The notes: generated by a model from the letters alone, not told the origin. A DNA stretch of 64,000 nt from Candidatus Thiodiazotropha endoloripes (GCA_001709035.1 LVKA01000016.1:62001-126000), one strand, 5' to 3'; shown: positions 28,347-37,255, counted from the first letter of the stretch. Numbers and translations: made by a program.

Positions 28347-29263
28347 TAGCGGTTTTCAAAAGTATCGATCCTCAATTGAGTACGTTTATCATGCGGATCA
28401 AACTTTAACGCTATCTTCCAAATCTCTATCGCATTGACCGGTTCGGAACGGACACGTCTCAACCCTTTCAAATAGAGCTCTTTACCGAACTCTTTTCGGG
28501 CGTCCGACAGCTTCTTCAGAAGCTTTTTATCGCTACTGAGCGACTCTTCTGCATCTGTCAGATGGCTCAGCGACCTGTCGTAATCTGATGCTCCAAATGC
28601 TGCACGCGCCTGAACAATCCGGACATTCAACAGCATCTTCTTGAGCTCCATGTCATTTGGATATTTTGTTATATGTTTTTCAAGCTCGCCAATATAACCT
28701 GCCACATCCTTAGCCCGGTTTTCTGCCTCTAAAATGGCTTGGCGGGAATAGATATACCCCTCATCTTCAGTCTGCCGGTTCTTTTTACGAGTACTGTTTT
28801 TTCGGTAACGCTGGGAGAGCGCCACTTTCTGCTGCATTTTCCGATGAAGTTGTTTCTTATTGAGTTCGCGCAGTCTGTTAAAGGCAGCTTTATATTTTGG
28901 ATCGAGGGTCAGTATTTTCAAATACAGCACCTCTGCACTTTGTGTTTTACCTTGCCGATACTTCTTTTCGGCGATCGCCATTAACTTAGCTGTTTTTTCT
29001 GCTATCAGGTTTTCCAGCCTCTTGACCTGATTGGCTGGCTTGCGACTGCCCGGTGACAATGTACGGGCAATACGATATTCCTTCAGCGCCCTGTAGAGAT
29101 CCCCTTTCTTTTCATGTTTAGCTGCCGATAGCATAAAACTCTTTGGATTCGGGTAACTTCCTGTACTACCAGTCTTTGCCACTTGTCTGTTCGCACATCC
29201 CAGACTGGATAAAATAAACAGAGTGACAAGTAATAACAAAAAAGTACGAAGGAAACTGATCAC
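28346..29263 (-). CDS. TPR lipoprotein, third gene of the kinase operon
   Basis: A 305-residue predicted lipoprotein with signal peptide LLLLVTLFILSSLGC. The mature part is Lys/Arg-rich and built of TPR-like helices: SAAKHEKKGDLYRALKEYRIARTLSPG, then EKKYRQGKTQSAEVLYLKILTLDPKYKAAF, and a final IEIWKIALKFDPHDKRTQLRI. It resembles in layout the TPR part of the LysM lipoprotein at 24289. It starts 4 bases after the deacetylase stop, so it belongs to the kinase-deacetylase operon. Function unknown; a periplasmic scaffold is plausible. Confidence 0.7.
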   Translation of the reverse strand: MISFLRTFLLLLVTLFILSSLGCANRQVAKTGSTGSYPNPKSFMLSAAKHEKKGDLYRALKEYRIARTLSPGSRKPANQVKRLENLIAEKTAKLMAIAEKKYRQGKTQSAEVLYLKILTLDPKYKAAFNRLRELNKKQLHRKMQQKVALSQRYRKNSTRKKNRQTEDEGYIYSRQAILEAENRAKDVAGYIGELEKHITKYPNDMELKKMLLNVRIVQARAAFGASDYDRSLSHLTDAEESLSSDKKLLKKLSDARKEFGKELYLKGLRRVRSEPVNAIEIWKIALKFDPHDKRTQLRIDTFENR

Positions 29264-29267
29264 AACA

Positions 29268-30341
29268 TCACCGGGCCTGGAAGGTTTTCAGCTTTGCGGC
29301 AAAATCATCTATGCTCCGGTCTCCAAAAATCATGCTTCTGTTCAGAAGATAGGGATAGGTAAATGCGGCATTGGCAGCGGACTGAACTGTCAAACCGAGC
29401 AATAGACCGTTTGCCTGTAACTCATCAATCACTTGAGCATTGGTATCACCAAATGGATAGGCATAGTATTTTGGCGCTTTTCCCAGTGTACTTTCCAATT
29501 TACGGCTGGGTAACCGAACTTCATCCCTGACTCTCTTATGATACTCAGACTTACTTTCCCCAACGCCATTCAGAGCGAGATTCGAGTGAGTCTTGGAGTG
29601 AGGTTGTAAACTGATCAAGCCACTGGCATGCATGGTTTTCAGCTCACTGGTTTTCAATCCACCGTTATTCATATAATCGCTATAAACGAATACCGTTGCA
29701 GGAAAATTAAACTTTTTAAGAAGTGGATAGGCGATTGTATAGATGGATCGATGACCATCATCTATGGTTAACACCACCGATCGCTTCGGCAAGGCACGCT
29801 CACCTTTCAAAAAACCATACAGCTCATCAAGGTGAATCACTCTGTAGTCATGCTGCTTGAGGTAGGCTAGCTGCTGTTCGAACTGTTCCGCACTGACTTC
29901 CAGCCGCCCCCCCTTGTTGCCGAAGCGGTGATAACACAATATGGGAACAGTCTGATAACCTTCATATTCGAAGCCTATCGGGTTGTTATTCTGCAGCGGA
30001 ATAATGATCTCATTTCCGGATGCAATGGATCGAGACTCGTTGGCATCTTCTATCACCCAACCGAGATTCTCATCACCCAGATAGCGCCGCGCAAGCTCAC
30101 TGGCATCCTCATTCCCCCCCCTGAGCACAATAAACTCGCTATCCCGCGCTAAAATTTCAGATGTGACAGGACGCGACGAGCACCCCACACCCAACATAAC
30201 GAAGAGCGAGAGAAATAATCCGGCAATGAGCAACTTTGATCTTTTATCGTTGCTTATTGCTGTGGCTGATAGCAGCCTGCCCGATTGATTCCTAGACAAT
30301 GCACCTTTAACTGTGGCCGTAAGCCGACGAGAGAGTCTCAT
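29268..30341 (-). CDS. Polysaccharide deacetylase lipoprotein with LysM-like segment
   Basis: A 357-residue protein. A basic N-terminus precedes a hydrophobic segment ending in LGVGC, a probable lipobox although the leader is long (~54 residues). Residues ~65-115 look like a divergent LysM (FIVLRGGNEDASELARRYLGDENLGWVI...NEIIIPL). The C-terminal NodB-type deacetylase has PILCYHRF, LTIDDGHRS (metal-binding Asp-Asp), QPHSKTHSNL (His-x3-His) and YYAYPFGDTN. It should remove N-acetyl groups from a cell-wall or extracellular polysaccharide. It lies 6 bases after the kinase gene and 4 bases before the TPR lipoprotein gene, so one transcript is likely. Confidence 0.85.
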   Translation of the reverse strand: MRLSRRLTATVKGALSRNQSGRLLSATAISNDKRSKLLIAGLFLSLFVMLGVGCSSRPVTSEILARDSEFIVLRGGNEDASELARRYLGDENLGWVIEDANESRSIASGNEIIIPLQNNNPIGFEYEGYQTVPILCYHRFGNKGGRLEVSAEQFEQQLAYLKQHDYRVIHLDELYGFLKGERALPKRSVVLTIDDGHRSIYTIAYPLLKKFNFPATVFVYSDYMNNGGLKTSELKTMHASGLISLQPHSKTHSNLALNGVGESKSEYHKRVRDEVRLPSRKLESTLGKAPKYYAYPFGDTNAQVIDELQANGLLLGLTVQSAANAAFTYPYLLNRSMIFGDRSIDDFAAKLKTFQAR

Positions 30342-30347
30342 AACAGC

Positions 30348-32168
30348 CTAATTTCGTTTTATGATTCTAGTCGCATCATCCATATTATCGTCTAGCTCCT
30401 GACTATCATCCACGCCGATTACAGCATCCAAAGGCGGCTTTACTGGCGCAATCCGTGTCTCATCATCATCCTCATCTGGCTCAGCCCCAGGCTCAGGCTC
30501 AATTTGTGGTTGGGTCTGAGCAGCTGTTTGTGTATTGAGATCGGATTGGGTCTGATCATCAGACTCAGCATCGGCCTGCTGCTTGTTCTGCAGCTCCTCT
30601 GCCATTCTGTTGTAATCTTTGAACATCAAGCCCAATTCATCATTACGTTCCTGGCGTATCCGATAAGCGTAGTTACCCTGACTGATATGCCGCATCGCCT
30701 TTCTCAGGATTTTCATCGGCAGCGTGATACCGGTTGCCAAGAGATAGGCCACCACAACCACAGTGAGAACAACTGCCAGCAAAAGACCGAGCATGGTGTA
30801 AAAAGTCAGATCTGCTGCAGCGATCAGTGAGGTTTGAGACAGACCTAACTGCACACCGCCAATTGTTTTATTCTGAAAGATCAACGGTGCTTGAAAATCA
30901 AAGACTTCCTCACCCTGCCACTCGGTTTCGGAGATGACTATCCCCCCCTCCTCTTTCAACACCTCGCCAGAGAGCGATTGTTGCAGAATTTCACCTACCT
31001 CATCCGGTGATGTACTTGCCCGCAACACCCGTCTGTGATCAAAGATCTTAAGGTAGCTGATCTGTTGACGATCGTTGATCTCCTGTACGAACGTCTCAAC
31101 GGCCACCCAATCCTGTATCAATACGGCTTCCGCGCTTTCAATGGCGATAAAATCAGCCAAAGAGCCACCTGAGTCCAAGGTCAGTTCCGTCATCGTCTCA
31201 ACTTGCTTTTGATAGACCAGATAGGAACCTAAAACCATTGCCAACGAGACGACCATTGCCATTACTGCCGTCCACTTGATGCGTAACGGCAGGATCTTTG
31301 ATTCATTGATATGCTGCTGCTTCTCATCAATCTCATGGATCACGCGACGCAGCGCATCGGCAAGCTCTTTGCCTGTTTGAAAACGATTACCAGGATTCTT
31401 GTTCAGCAATCTCTCGACAATCGCTTTCAGGCTTTGGGGGATGTCCGTCTTCTTGATATCGATCGGTGCAGGCTCTTCCTGCACGATCTTCATCAGCAGG
31501 GAGGTCAGGGTTTCTGAAACAAACGGTTTCTCACCGGTGAGCAATTGATAGAGAATCACACCGAGTGAAAACAGGTCGGATCGACCATCCACTTGCTGTC
31601 CTTCAACCTGTTCCGGTGACATATATTGAGGTGTGCCAAGAACAGAACCGATCCTGGTTTTATGCTCCTTATTCGGGGCATCCATTCTGGCGATACCGAA
31701 ATCTGTTATACGCAGTGTGTGGCCATAACCGGGGGAGATGATGTTGCCTGGTTTGACATCCCGGTGAACAATTCCCCGGGCATGGGAATAGTCGAGTGCT
31801 TCGGCCAATTGAATCCCATAGATAACCACATCTCGGGTTGTAATATCCTGCTCATTGTCCATGATCTCCTCGAGGGTTTGTCCCTCAAGAAACTCCATGG
31901 CGATATATGGCCCTTGCTCCACTTCGCCGACATCGAAAATGGTGACAATATTGGGATGGGTCAGTTTTCCTGCAGCTTTGGCCTCCTGCAGAAAGCGATA
32001 TCGATATTCCGGGTCAACAGCACACTCACCACGGAGCAGCTTGATGGCCAGGGGCCGATTGATTTCAGGATCGAAAGCTTTGTAGACAATCGACATTGCG
32101 CCTTCGCCTACCTCTTCCACCAACTGGAATCTTCCGATCGATTCCGGCATAGGATATTGGTTATCCAA
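30348..32168 (-). CDS. Membrane Ser/Thr protein kinase with sensor and HAMP region (PpkA-like)
   Basis: A 606-residue Hanks-type kinase. The kinase domain (~11-280) has GEGAMSIVYKA, Lys43, HRDVKPGN (Asp137) and DFG (156-158), all intact. A first membrane segment (~298-320) leads to a ~130-residue periplasmic sensor region. A second membrane segment (~447-470) and a HAMP domain (~470-525) follow. The tail is Gln/Glu/Asp-rich and holds two acidic Thr-Arg-Ile motifs, DDETRI (Thr571) and DDATRI (Thr600), of the kind FHA domains recognise when phosphorylated. It could be the PpkA counterpart of PppA and the FHA protein in the T6SS cluster, 6 kb away. No von Willebrand domain, unlike P. aeruginosa PpkA. 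Confidence 0.9.
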   Translation of the reverse strand: MDNQYPMPESIGRFQLVEEVGEGAMSIVYKAFDPEINRPLAIKLLRGECAVDPEYRYRFLQEAKAAGKLTHPNIVTIFDVGEVEQGPYIAMEFLEGQTLEEIMDNEQDITTRDVVIYGIQLAEALDYSHARGIVHRDVKPGNIISPGYGHTLRITDFGIARMDAPNKEHKTRIGSVLGTPQYMSPEQVEGQQVDGRSDLFSLGVILYQLLTGEKPFVSETLTSLLMKIVQEEPAPIDIKKTDIPQSLKAIVERLLNKNPGNRFQTGKELADALRRVIHEIDEKQQHINESKILPLRIKWTAVMAMVVSLAMVLGSYLVYQKQVETMTELTLDSGGSLADFIAIESAEAVLIQDWVAVETFVQEINDRQQISYLKIFDHRRVLRASTSPDEVGEILQQSLSGEVLKEEGGIVISETEWQGEEVFDFQAPLIFQNKTIGGVQLGLSQTSLIAAADLTFYTMLGLLLAVVLTVVVVAYLLATGITLPMKILRKAMRHISQGNYAYRIRQERNDELGLMFKDYNRMAEELQNKQQADAESDDQTQSDLNTQTAAQTQPQIEPEPGAEPDEDDDETRIAPVKPPLDAVIGVDDSQELDDNMDDATRIIKRN

Positions 32169-32635
32169 ATCACCTCTCCTACAACTGCGCTAACAAACAC
32201 AGGAAGGCCTTCTTCCGAGCCCTATGAGGCAGACATCACTCATGGCTAAGCGGAGCCGTAAAAAACCGGGTTCAAACTTCAGTGGCTACGCCAATAGACC
32301 CAATATCTTACTTCACATCCTGCAGCCACCTGATGGTGGCGGTTCTTGCCTTAGTTCACTATACAATATCGTCCATTTTCCTGAAAGAGTGTAGCAAATC
32401 AACAAAAACTTATTGACGTAACTCATTTATTTGATTAGCTTTCTTACCTAGGGGCTGTTAATACGAATCGAACACGTCCTGTTGTGCCTTGCTGGACACA
32501 AAAACAGACCGACCCTGCAGGGTATATTGGATTCGTATTAACAGGCCCTAGGGCGACACATATTGAAAAGGCCTTGTCGTTTGGATAAACAGCCTGATAA
32601 TCCTGGTTCTCAGGCAAATAATAAGCGGGCATCTC
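32169..32635. other. Divergent spacer containing a miniature repeat element
   Basis: This 467-bp spacer separates the kinase operon from the + strand gene at 32636 and should hold both promoters. It contains the short inverted-repeat element at 32447-32553. No other feature was recognised. Confidence 0.5.
32447..32553 (-). repeat. Short MITE-like inverted-repeat element (deletion derivative)
   Basis: About 107 bp flanked by nearly perfect ~28-bp terminal inverted repeats (CCTAGGGGCTGTTAATACGA on the left; the right arm is its complement with few changes). Read on the minus strand, its left ~60 bp match the left part of the element at 52106-52394, including TGTTTTTGTGTCCAGCAAGG. It then jumps to GGCACAACAGG, which in the longer copy lies next to the right end. 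It encodes no protein. Confidence 0.8.
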
Positions 32636-33424
32636 ATGACAGAATCTTTCGACATTCCAAGACTGATAGAACTCCGCAAGCTTACCCGCTCAGTATCTGA
32701 ACGGATCGAGACACAACTCAAGTCCTATTTGTCTACCCTGGCACCACTTTTTTCACCTCAACCGATCCTTGGTGAGTACATCCGAGGGGGCTCCAAATCC
32801 TCCGTCAAGGGTGCAGAGAAGAATTTTCAAGAGCTGAAAAAGCACTACCTCTCCATTGCCAGGCAAAAGCCGTTCTCGCTGGACAGTGATATCTCACCAC
32901 CGCTGGATATTTTTGCAGCCACCCCCGCACTGACACCGGTTACATACCCCTACAAAGCCGAAAATGAGGGAAAATCCGCGGAACTGACGGTCACCTCACC
33001 CCTGCAGTGGATACTCTCCTATCCTGGCATGGCACCGAATCAGATAACTGATCTGTTGAAAGGCAACAGAAGCCAGATTCAGGATGAGTTGGCGCATACC
33101 TTACTGCAGTGCATGACACTGAACCTTGTGCTGGAAAAACAGACCGGCATGAGGAATCTGCTGAAGGATCTGCGCTTTAATCTGGAGACGATTCATGTGG
33201 ATAGCCTGGGTGACCTGCCTGTGATGCTGATCTCCTGTCCGGTTTCCACTGAACTGCCCTCAGATGATGTAATTATTCAAAATACGGAAATCTCCGGTAT
33301 TCCATCATTTGAAGAGATCATCAAAATCAATGACATCAGGGTCATGTCAGATCCGCTTCGGGAAATACTGCTCGGGATTACCCAGGAGGTGACACCTGAG
33401 ATCTATCAGGAACTCGTCTCTTAA
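32636..33424 (+). CDS. Hypothetical protein, 262 residues
   Basis: Not recognised. It is a soluble-looking protein with no signal peptide or membrane segment. An N-terminal helical stretch (PRLIELRKLTRSVSERIETQL) is followed by LAPLFSPQPILGEYIRGG, a Pro-rich middle, LQWILSYPGMAPNQITDLL and an amphipathic helical region, ending in RVMSDPLREILLGITQEV. Codon use looks like that of the neighbours. It diverges from the kinase operon. The start at ATG 32636 gives the longest sensible reading, though the ribosome site (GGGCATC) is weak. Confidence 0.65.
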   Translation: MTESFDIPRLIELRKLTRSVSERIETQLKSYLSTLAPLFSPQPILGEYIRGGSKSSVKGAEKNFQELKKHYLSIARQKPFSLDSDISPPLDIFAATPALTPVTYPYKAENEGKSAELTVTSPLQWILSYPGMAPNQITDLLKGNRSQIQDELAHTLLQCMTLNLVLEKQTGMRNLLKDLRFNLETIHVDSLGDLPVMLISCPVSTELPSDDVIIQNTEISGIPSFEEIIKINDIRVMSDPLREILLGITQEVTPEIYQELVS

Positions 33425-33740
33425 TCGACGGGGTAATCATCCTTATCGGTTAAGTACCCGTCTTCAGGGCTCTGCCGTCGGACCTACTATTACGAAACCC
33501 ATTCCATTCAGCCTGAAGAGCTGACACATCCGCTGATTAACTGAGCACCGATCAACTTTCACCACTGACGCCCCATAGCAAAGACCAGGGTACGAACGGA
33601 TGATCAATCCCTGACCTGGCTCTCGATCCAATTCAGGCTATTTAATAATTACTATAAATAAAATAAGGTTTATCTTACTGAGTGTTCTTCCTAAAATCTG
33701 CGCTATTCTTAGAATTCAACTCAAATAACAGGATTAAGAA
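33425..33740. other. Spacer upstream of tpx
   Basis: A 316-bp spacer, strongly AT-rich in the last 100 bases where the tpx promoter should lie. I could not fix a -35/-10 pair or an OxyR-type site with confidence. Confidence 0.35.
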
Positions 33741-34241
33741 ATGGCAACGATCACTCTAGAAGGCAACCCAATCAACACCAATGGCGAGCTCCCGGCAGTC
33801 GGCTCTGATGCACCGGACTTCTCTTTGACGGCTGGTGATCTGTCCGATGTCTCTTTACAGAATTATGCCGGCAAAAAGAAATTACTGAATATCGTTCCCA
33901 GTCTTGATACCGGTGTCTGTGCAACCTCAACCATCACCTTCAACAAAGCCATGGCCGACAAGTCCAATTCGGTAGCCCTGGTCGTCTCTGCTGACCTCCC
34001 CTTCGCTCAAGGTCGATTCTGCAGTGCTGAGGGGGTGGAGAATGTCGTTTCACTCTCCATGATGCATAACCGTAACTTCGCCAAGGATTATGGTGTTTTG
34101 ATCAGCGATGGTCCACTCGCTGGCATCTGCGCACGCGCTGTGGTTGTGGTGGATGAGAACAACAAAGTAGTCTACACCCAGTTGGTACCTGAAATCGTTC
34201 AGGAACCCGACTATGATGCGGCGTTGGCTCATCTCGACTGA
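33741..34241 (+). CDS. tpx: Thiol peroxidase Tpx
   Basis: A 166-residue atypical 2-Cys peroxiredoxin that reduces hydrogen and alkyl peroxides using thioredoxin. It shows the Tpx pattern: [18 protein letters not shown], the [22 protein letters not shown] block, peroxidatic Cys in [12 protein letters not shown], and the resolving Cys in [18 protein letters not shown]. The length is normal. It is followed by a strong bidirectional terminator and faces the convergent Lys/Ala-rich gene. Confidence 0.96.
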   Translation: MATITLEGNPINTNGELPAVGSDAPDFSLTAGDLSDVSLQNYAGKKKLLNIVPSLDTGVCATSTITFNKAMADKSNSVALVVSADLPFAQGRFCSAEGVENVVSLSMMHNRNFAKDYGVLISDGPLAGICARAVVVVDENNKVVYTQLVPEIVQEPDYDAALAHLD

Positions 34242-34283
34242 TTGGTCACTGATCGAATCAGCACACGGTGAGTTGTGTGCAAA

Positions 34284-34313
34284 TAAAAAAACGGGCTGTT
34301 AGCCCGTTTTTTT
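34284..34313. terminator. Bidirectional rho-independent terminator
   Basis: A 7-bp stem ACGGGCT/AGCCCGT with a 3-base loop, flanked by seven As and seven Ts. It serves tpx (+) and the convergent gene ending at 34327 (-). Confidence 0.92.
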
Positions 34314-34326
34314 ATGCTTTCAGAAA

Positions 34327-35511
34327 TTATCTGTAGTTGTAGTAGCCTTGATATGGCCCAGGACCTGGACCAGGACCGTAGGGTCCGTAACCTGGATTAG
34401 GATTGCGGTACATACGTGGTGGTGGTGGCATCATGGCTTCGTGCAGCTCTCTCTCAGCCTGCATTCTGTTCTGCATGGCTTCCATTTCTGCTTGTGCCGC
34501 ATCTCTCAACTCATCGAACTCTTTGAGGATTTTTGTCACAGACTCGGTGTGCATATCATGGACACTCTGCTGATCAGAAGCCGTTTCCTGTTCACTTGGT
34601 TGTGCCGCTGCCGCTGTCTCGGTAGATGACTGATCCACCTCGCCTGATGCCTCAGCCGCCGCTGGTTGGCTTGACACCTTGACCTCTGGTGACATGCTCG
34701 ATCCTGAGGCCAGATTGCCGGAATCTTCACCAGAAGCATCTGCTGATGAAGACTCCTCACTTTGTCCACTCTCAGCTTCAGCCACACTCGCTTGCTGATT
34801 GTCTGTGGTAGCCTCGTCGGTAGCAGCGGCTGGTGCGGGTGAGGCGGCCGCCTGATCTGTCGCGGATGGAGCATCTGACTCCGAAGTTGCGACCTCAACC
34901 TGAGCAGAATCCGACACCTCGCCTGTAGATTCATCAACCGGATTTTTCGCCAGTGAACGGATATACATGAATCCCAGAACAATAATAATCAGCCAGAAAA
35001 TGATTTTTATCCAAAAGCCACCTGAGCTTTTTGTTGTTGTCGACATGGATGTCTCCTCCGAAGTTATATCTTTATCTTCTATTTGTTTCTGTACGACCAC
35101 ATTTGATGATGGCGTCTTATTGCTCTCAGCAGCTGTGGTTGAAGTAGAGGCTTGAGCACCAGCCGCCGCCACGGTGGTCGGTGTTGCAGCTTTAGCTGCT
35201 GTACCGGCATCCGGTTTCTCGGCCTGTGAGGCTGTGGCGACTTTCGCACTTGTAGCTTTTGCTTCAGTGCTGGCTTCCGGCTTCTCGGCCTGTGAGGCTG
35301 TTGCGATTTTCGCGCTTGCAGCTTTACTACTCTCTGTCTTCTTGGCTGAGACCTTCTTCTTGGCAGTGGCTTTTTTCTTTGCTGCCGCTTTCTTCTTGGC
35401 TACCTTTTTCTTGGCAGCTTTCTTTTTCGCAGCTTTCTTTTTGACTGTTGTTTCTGTCTTTTGAGGTTGCTTTTCTACGCTATCATCTGCGCTGTTAGTC
35501 TCATCAGCCAT
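34327..35511 (-). CDS. Histone-H1-like Lys/Ala-rich single-pass membrane protein
   Basis: A 394-residue protein of unusual composition, starting at ATG 35511 behind GGAGTGAAG. Residues ~20-65 are repeated KKKAAKKK / AAKKKATAKKK units like histone H1-type tails. Residues ~70-150 are Ala/Thr/Ser-rich with a 22-residue tandem duplication around ATASQAEKP. One membrane segment follows (~170-190, WIKIIFWLIIIVLGFMYI), then a ~130-residue acidic Ser/Ala/Glu-rich stretch. A short coiled coil (EFDELRDAAQAEMEAMQNRM) and a Pro/Gly/Tyr-rich tail (PNPGYGPYGPGPGPGPY) end it. The basic part is probably cytoplasmic and could touch DNA or RNA. Function unknown. Confidence 0.75.
   Translation of the reverse strand: MADETNSADDSVEKQPQKTETTVKKKAAKKKAAKKKVAKKKAAAKKKATAKKKVSAKKTESSKAASAKIATASQAEKPEASTEAKATSAKVATASQAEKPDAGTAAKAATPTTVAAAGAQASTSTTAAESNKTPSSNVVVQKQIEDKDITSEETSMSTTTKSSGGFWIKIIFWLIIIVLGFMYIRSLAKNPVDESTGEVSDSAQVEVATSESDAPSATDQAAASPAPAAATDEATTDNQQASVAEAESGQSEESSSADASGEDSGNLASGSSMSPEVKVSSQPAAAEASGEVDQSSTETAAAAQPSEQETASDQQSVHDMHTESVTKILKEFDELRDAAQAEMEAMQNRMQAERELHEAMMPPPPRMYRNPNPGYGPYGPGPGPGPYQGYYNYR
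35211..35317. repeat. In-frame tandem duplication inside the Lys/Ala-rich gene
   Basis: A 41-base block at 35211-35251 recurs at 35277-35317 with four differences, a period of 66 bases (22 codons). It encodes the repeated ATASQAEKP segment. Confidence 0.8.
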
Positions 35512-35760
35512 CTTCACTCCCCTATAACGACGTACATAATTACTGCGACATTGTACCTGTAAACTGATTGAATCGATAATATTAACCCGGCGACCAAACA
35601 GTTTGCTGTCAGCCTGCCTGCAGTAAGGTATCAAATTGATGTTGGGTCATACCCGCAGCAGCTTGTTTCAAGCCTGACTCTATAATAATCAAAATGTTAG
35701 GCGCATCAAGCATGCCCTGAAAGTCACGTTTTTATCACCGGTTTGATACCACCAAAACCT

Positions 35761-36447
35761 TCATTCACTGAGTATTGTTAACCAGTCTGCAATCCAGGCC
35801 TGACTCAGGTCGTCCGGATCGACAGCGAGCAACCATTTTCCCTTGCGATCGAGGATAAACAGCCTGGACCCGGCCTCGCCCCGTTTAATCACCGGATGCT
35901 CTGTTCCCGGACCGGCACGTAAATTGACGACATCAGCCTTAACCACTCTCCGTTCACTGAGCCAATCTGACTGCAGTACTGTTTTAAGTTGATTTATCAG
36001 TACTTTTTCCGGTTTCAGAAGCTTGGATTTTATGATCTCACGAGCATCTCCATGCCCCCTTTCGGCAGCCGTACGATACCATTTGAACGCCTCTTGGTGG
36101 TTCTTTTTGATGCCTTCCCCATTGGTGTAAGCCAATGCCAGGGCAAACATGGCTTCGTTATGTCCCTGGGCGGCAGAACGCTTCCACCAGTAGACCGCCT
36201 TATCGATATCAACCCTGAGACCGTTACCATTGGCATAGAGCCAGCCCAGATGATAGGCAGCCTCCACATGTCCCTGCATTGCCAACGGCCGCCAGAGACA
36301 GAATGCTTCTGCGAAATCACCATCATTCAATGATGACATGCCAAGCTCGAAAGCTCCGCCGTGCAGGTTACGACTATTCATTAGAATCAAAAGCAGTAAT
36401 GACCTATAACATATTGTTATTAAAATATTATTACTTCTGATCGTCAT
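35761..36447 (-). CDS. Sel1-repeat protein with SH3-like domain
   Basis: A 228-residue protein with an N-terminal hydrophobic leader (ILITICYRSLLLLILM), then three Sel1-like repeats: GHVEAAYHLGWLYANGNGL, GHNEAMFALALAYTNGEGI and GHGDAREIIKS. A C-terminal bacterial SH3 domain follows (~165-228, VVKADVVNLRAGPGTEHPVI...GKWLLAV). Such proteins usually act in the periplasm as protein-interaction or wall-binding factors. The likely start at 36447 has no strong ribosome site. Specific role unknown. Confidence 0.75.
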   Translation of the reverse strand: MTIRSNNILITICYRSLLLLILMNSRNLHGGAFELGMSSLNDGDFAEAFCLWRPLAMQGHVEAAYHLGWLYANGNGLRVDIDKAVYWWKRSAAQGHNEAMFALALAYTNGEGIKKNHQEAFKWYRTAAERGHGDAREIIKSKLLKPEKVLINQLKTVLQSDWLSERRVVKADVVNLRAGPGTEHPVIKRGEAGSRLFILDRKGKWLLAVDPDDLSQAWIADWLTILSE

Positions 36448-36471
36448 CTTATCTCAGTCTCTGGATCCGGC

Positions 36472-37215
36472 TTAGGTAGTCTCCCTAAGCAGTATCGTCA
36501 GTAACTTTCTCGCCTGTTCCATCCCCACAATCAGATTTTTTTCGATATCTTTCATGCTGATTGATGCCTCCTGTTTACCTGCCCCCCAGTTAGCCACGAC
36601 GGCACAAGAGGCATAACAGAGTTCAAACTCCCTGGCCAAGGCAGCTTCCGGCATTCCTGTCATGCCTACGATATCACAACCATCCCGTTCCATCCGAGTG
36701 ACCTCTGCGGCGGTCTCCAGACGCGGCCCCTGGGTTGCCCCATAGGTTCCTCTGTCAACACAGCCCACACCGCTGCTATTGGCAGCATCGATCAGGCGTT
36801 GCCGCAATTGTTGACAGTAGGGGTAGGTAAAGTCGATATGGGTAACGTGCTGCAGATCCTTCTCATAAATCGTGTGGTCGCGGCCAAAAGTGTAATCGAT
36901 AATCTGATCAGGAATGACAATCCTGCCCGGGGCCATTTCCGACGTGATGCCCCCCACGGCGGCCACACCAATCACACTGTCCACACCGATATGGTGTAAA
37001 GCCCAGAGGTTTGCCCGGTAGTTGACCCGATGTGGCGGGATGGTATGGGTTGCCCCATGCCTGGGCAGGAATACCACATCACTTCCGGCAATTCTGCCGT
37101 GGGTAAGCGCTGCGGAAGGCTCACCAAAAGGCGTATGACAGACTTCACGGTGAGTGATTTCAAGGTCCGGAATTTTATTCAGCCCGGTACCGCCGATGAT
37201 GGCCAGTTTAGTCAT
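36472..37215 (-). CDS. S-methyl-5'-thioinosine phosphorylase (MTIP)
   Basis: A 247-residue purine nucleoside phosphorylase of the MTAP/PNP family. Phosphate- and nucleoside-binding features are visible: IIGGTGL at the start, FLPRHGATHTIPPHRVNYRANLWAL, GVAAVGGI, TYGATQGPRLETAAEVTRMERDGCDIVGMTGMPEAALAREFEL. The gammaproteobacterial form, characterised in P. aeruginosa, prefers methylthioinosine over methylthioadenosine. The active-site Asp that sets adenine preference cannot be judged surely by eye, so methylthioadenosine phosphorylase remains possible. An hpt gene 1.7 kb away could use the hypoxanthine released. Confidence 0.88.
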   Translation of the reverse strand: MTKLAIIGGTGLNKIPDLEITHREVCHTPFGEPSAALTHGRIAGSDVVFLPRHGATHTIPPHRVNYRANLWALHHIGVDSVIGVAAVGGITSEMAPGRIVIPDQIIDYTFGRDHTIYEKDLQHVTHIDFTYPYCQQLRQRLIDAANSSGVGCVDRGTYGATQGPRLETAAEVTRMERDGCDIVGMTGMPEAALAREFELCYASCAVVANWGAGKQEASISMKDIEKNLIVGMEQARKLLTILLRETT

Positions 37216-37255
37216 TCTTTGTTTGGTCTTTTATTGTTCGATGATCCATACCCTA

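Noticed and set aside
32444-32632. 62-residue minus-strand frame across the short repeat element
   Set aside because: Most of it is the inverted-repeat element itself.
34967-35464. Hydrophobic + strand frames opposite the Lys/Ala-rich gene
   Set aside because: The apparent membrane-protein composition (Phe/Ala/Leu runs) is the reverse complement of the Lys codon repeats.
35200-35470. Possible CRISPR-like or tandem-repeat array
   Set aside because: The repeats are Lys/Ala codon repeats and a single 66-base in-frame duplication, with no regular spacers.
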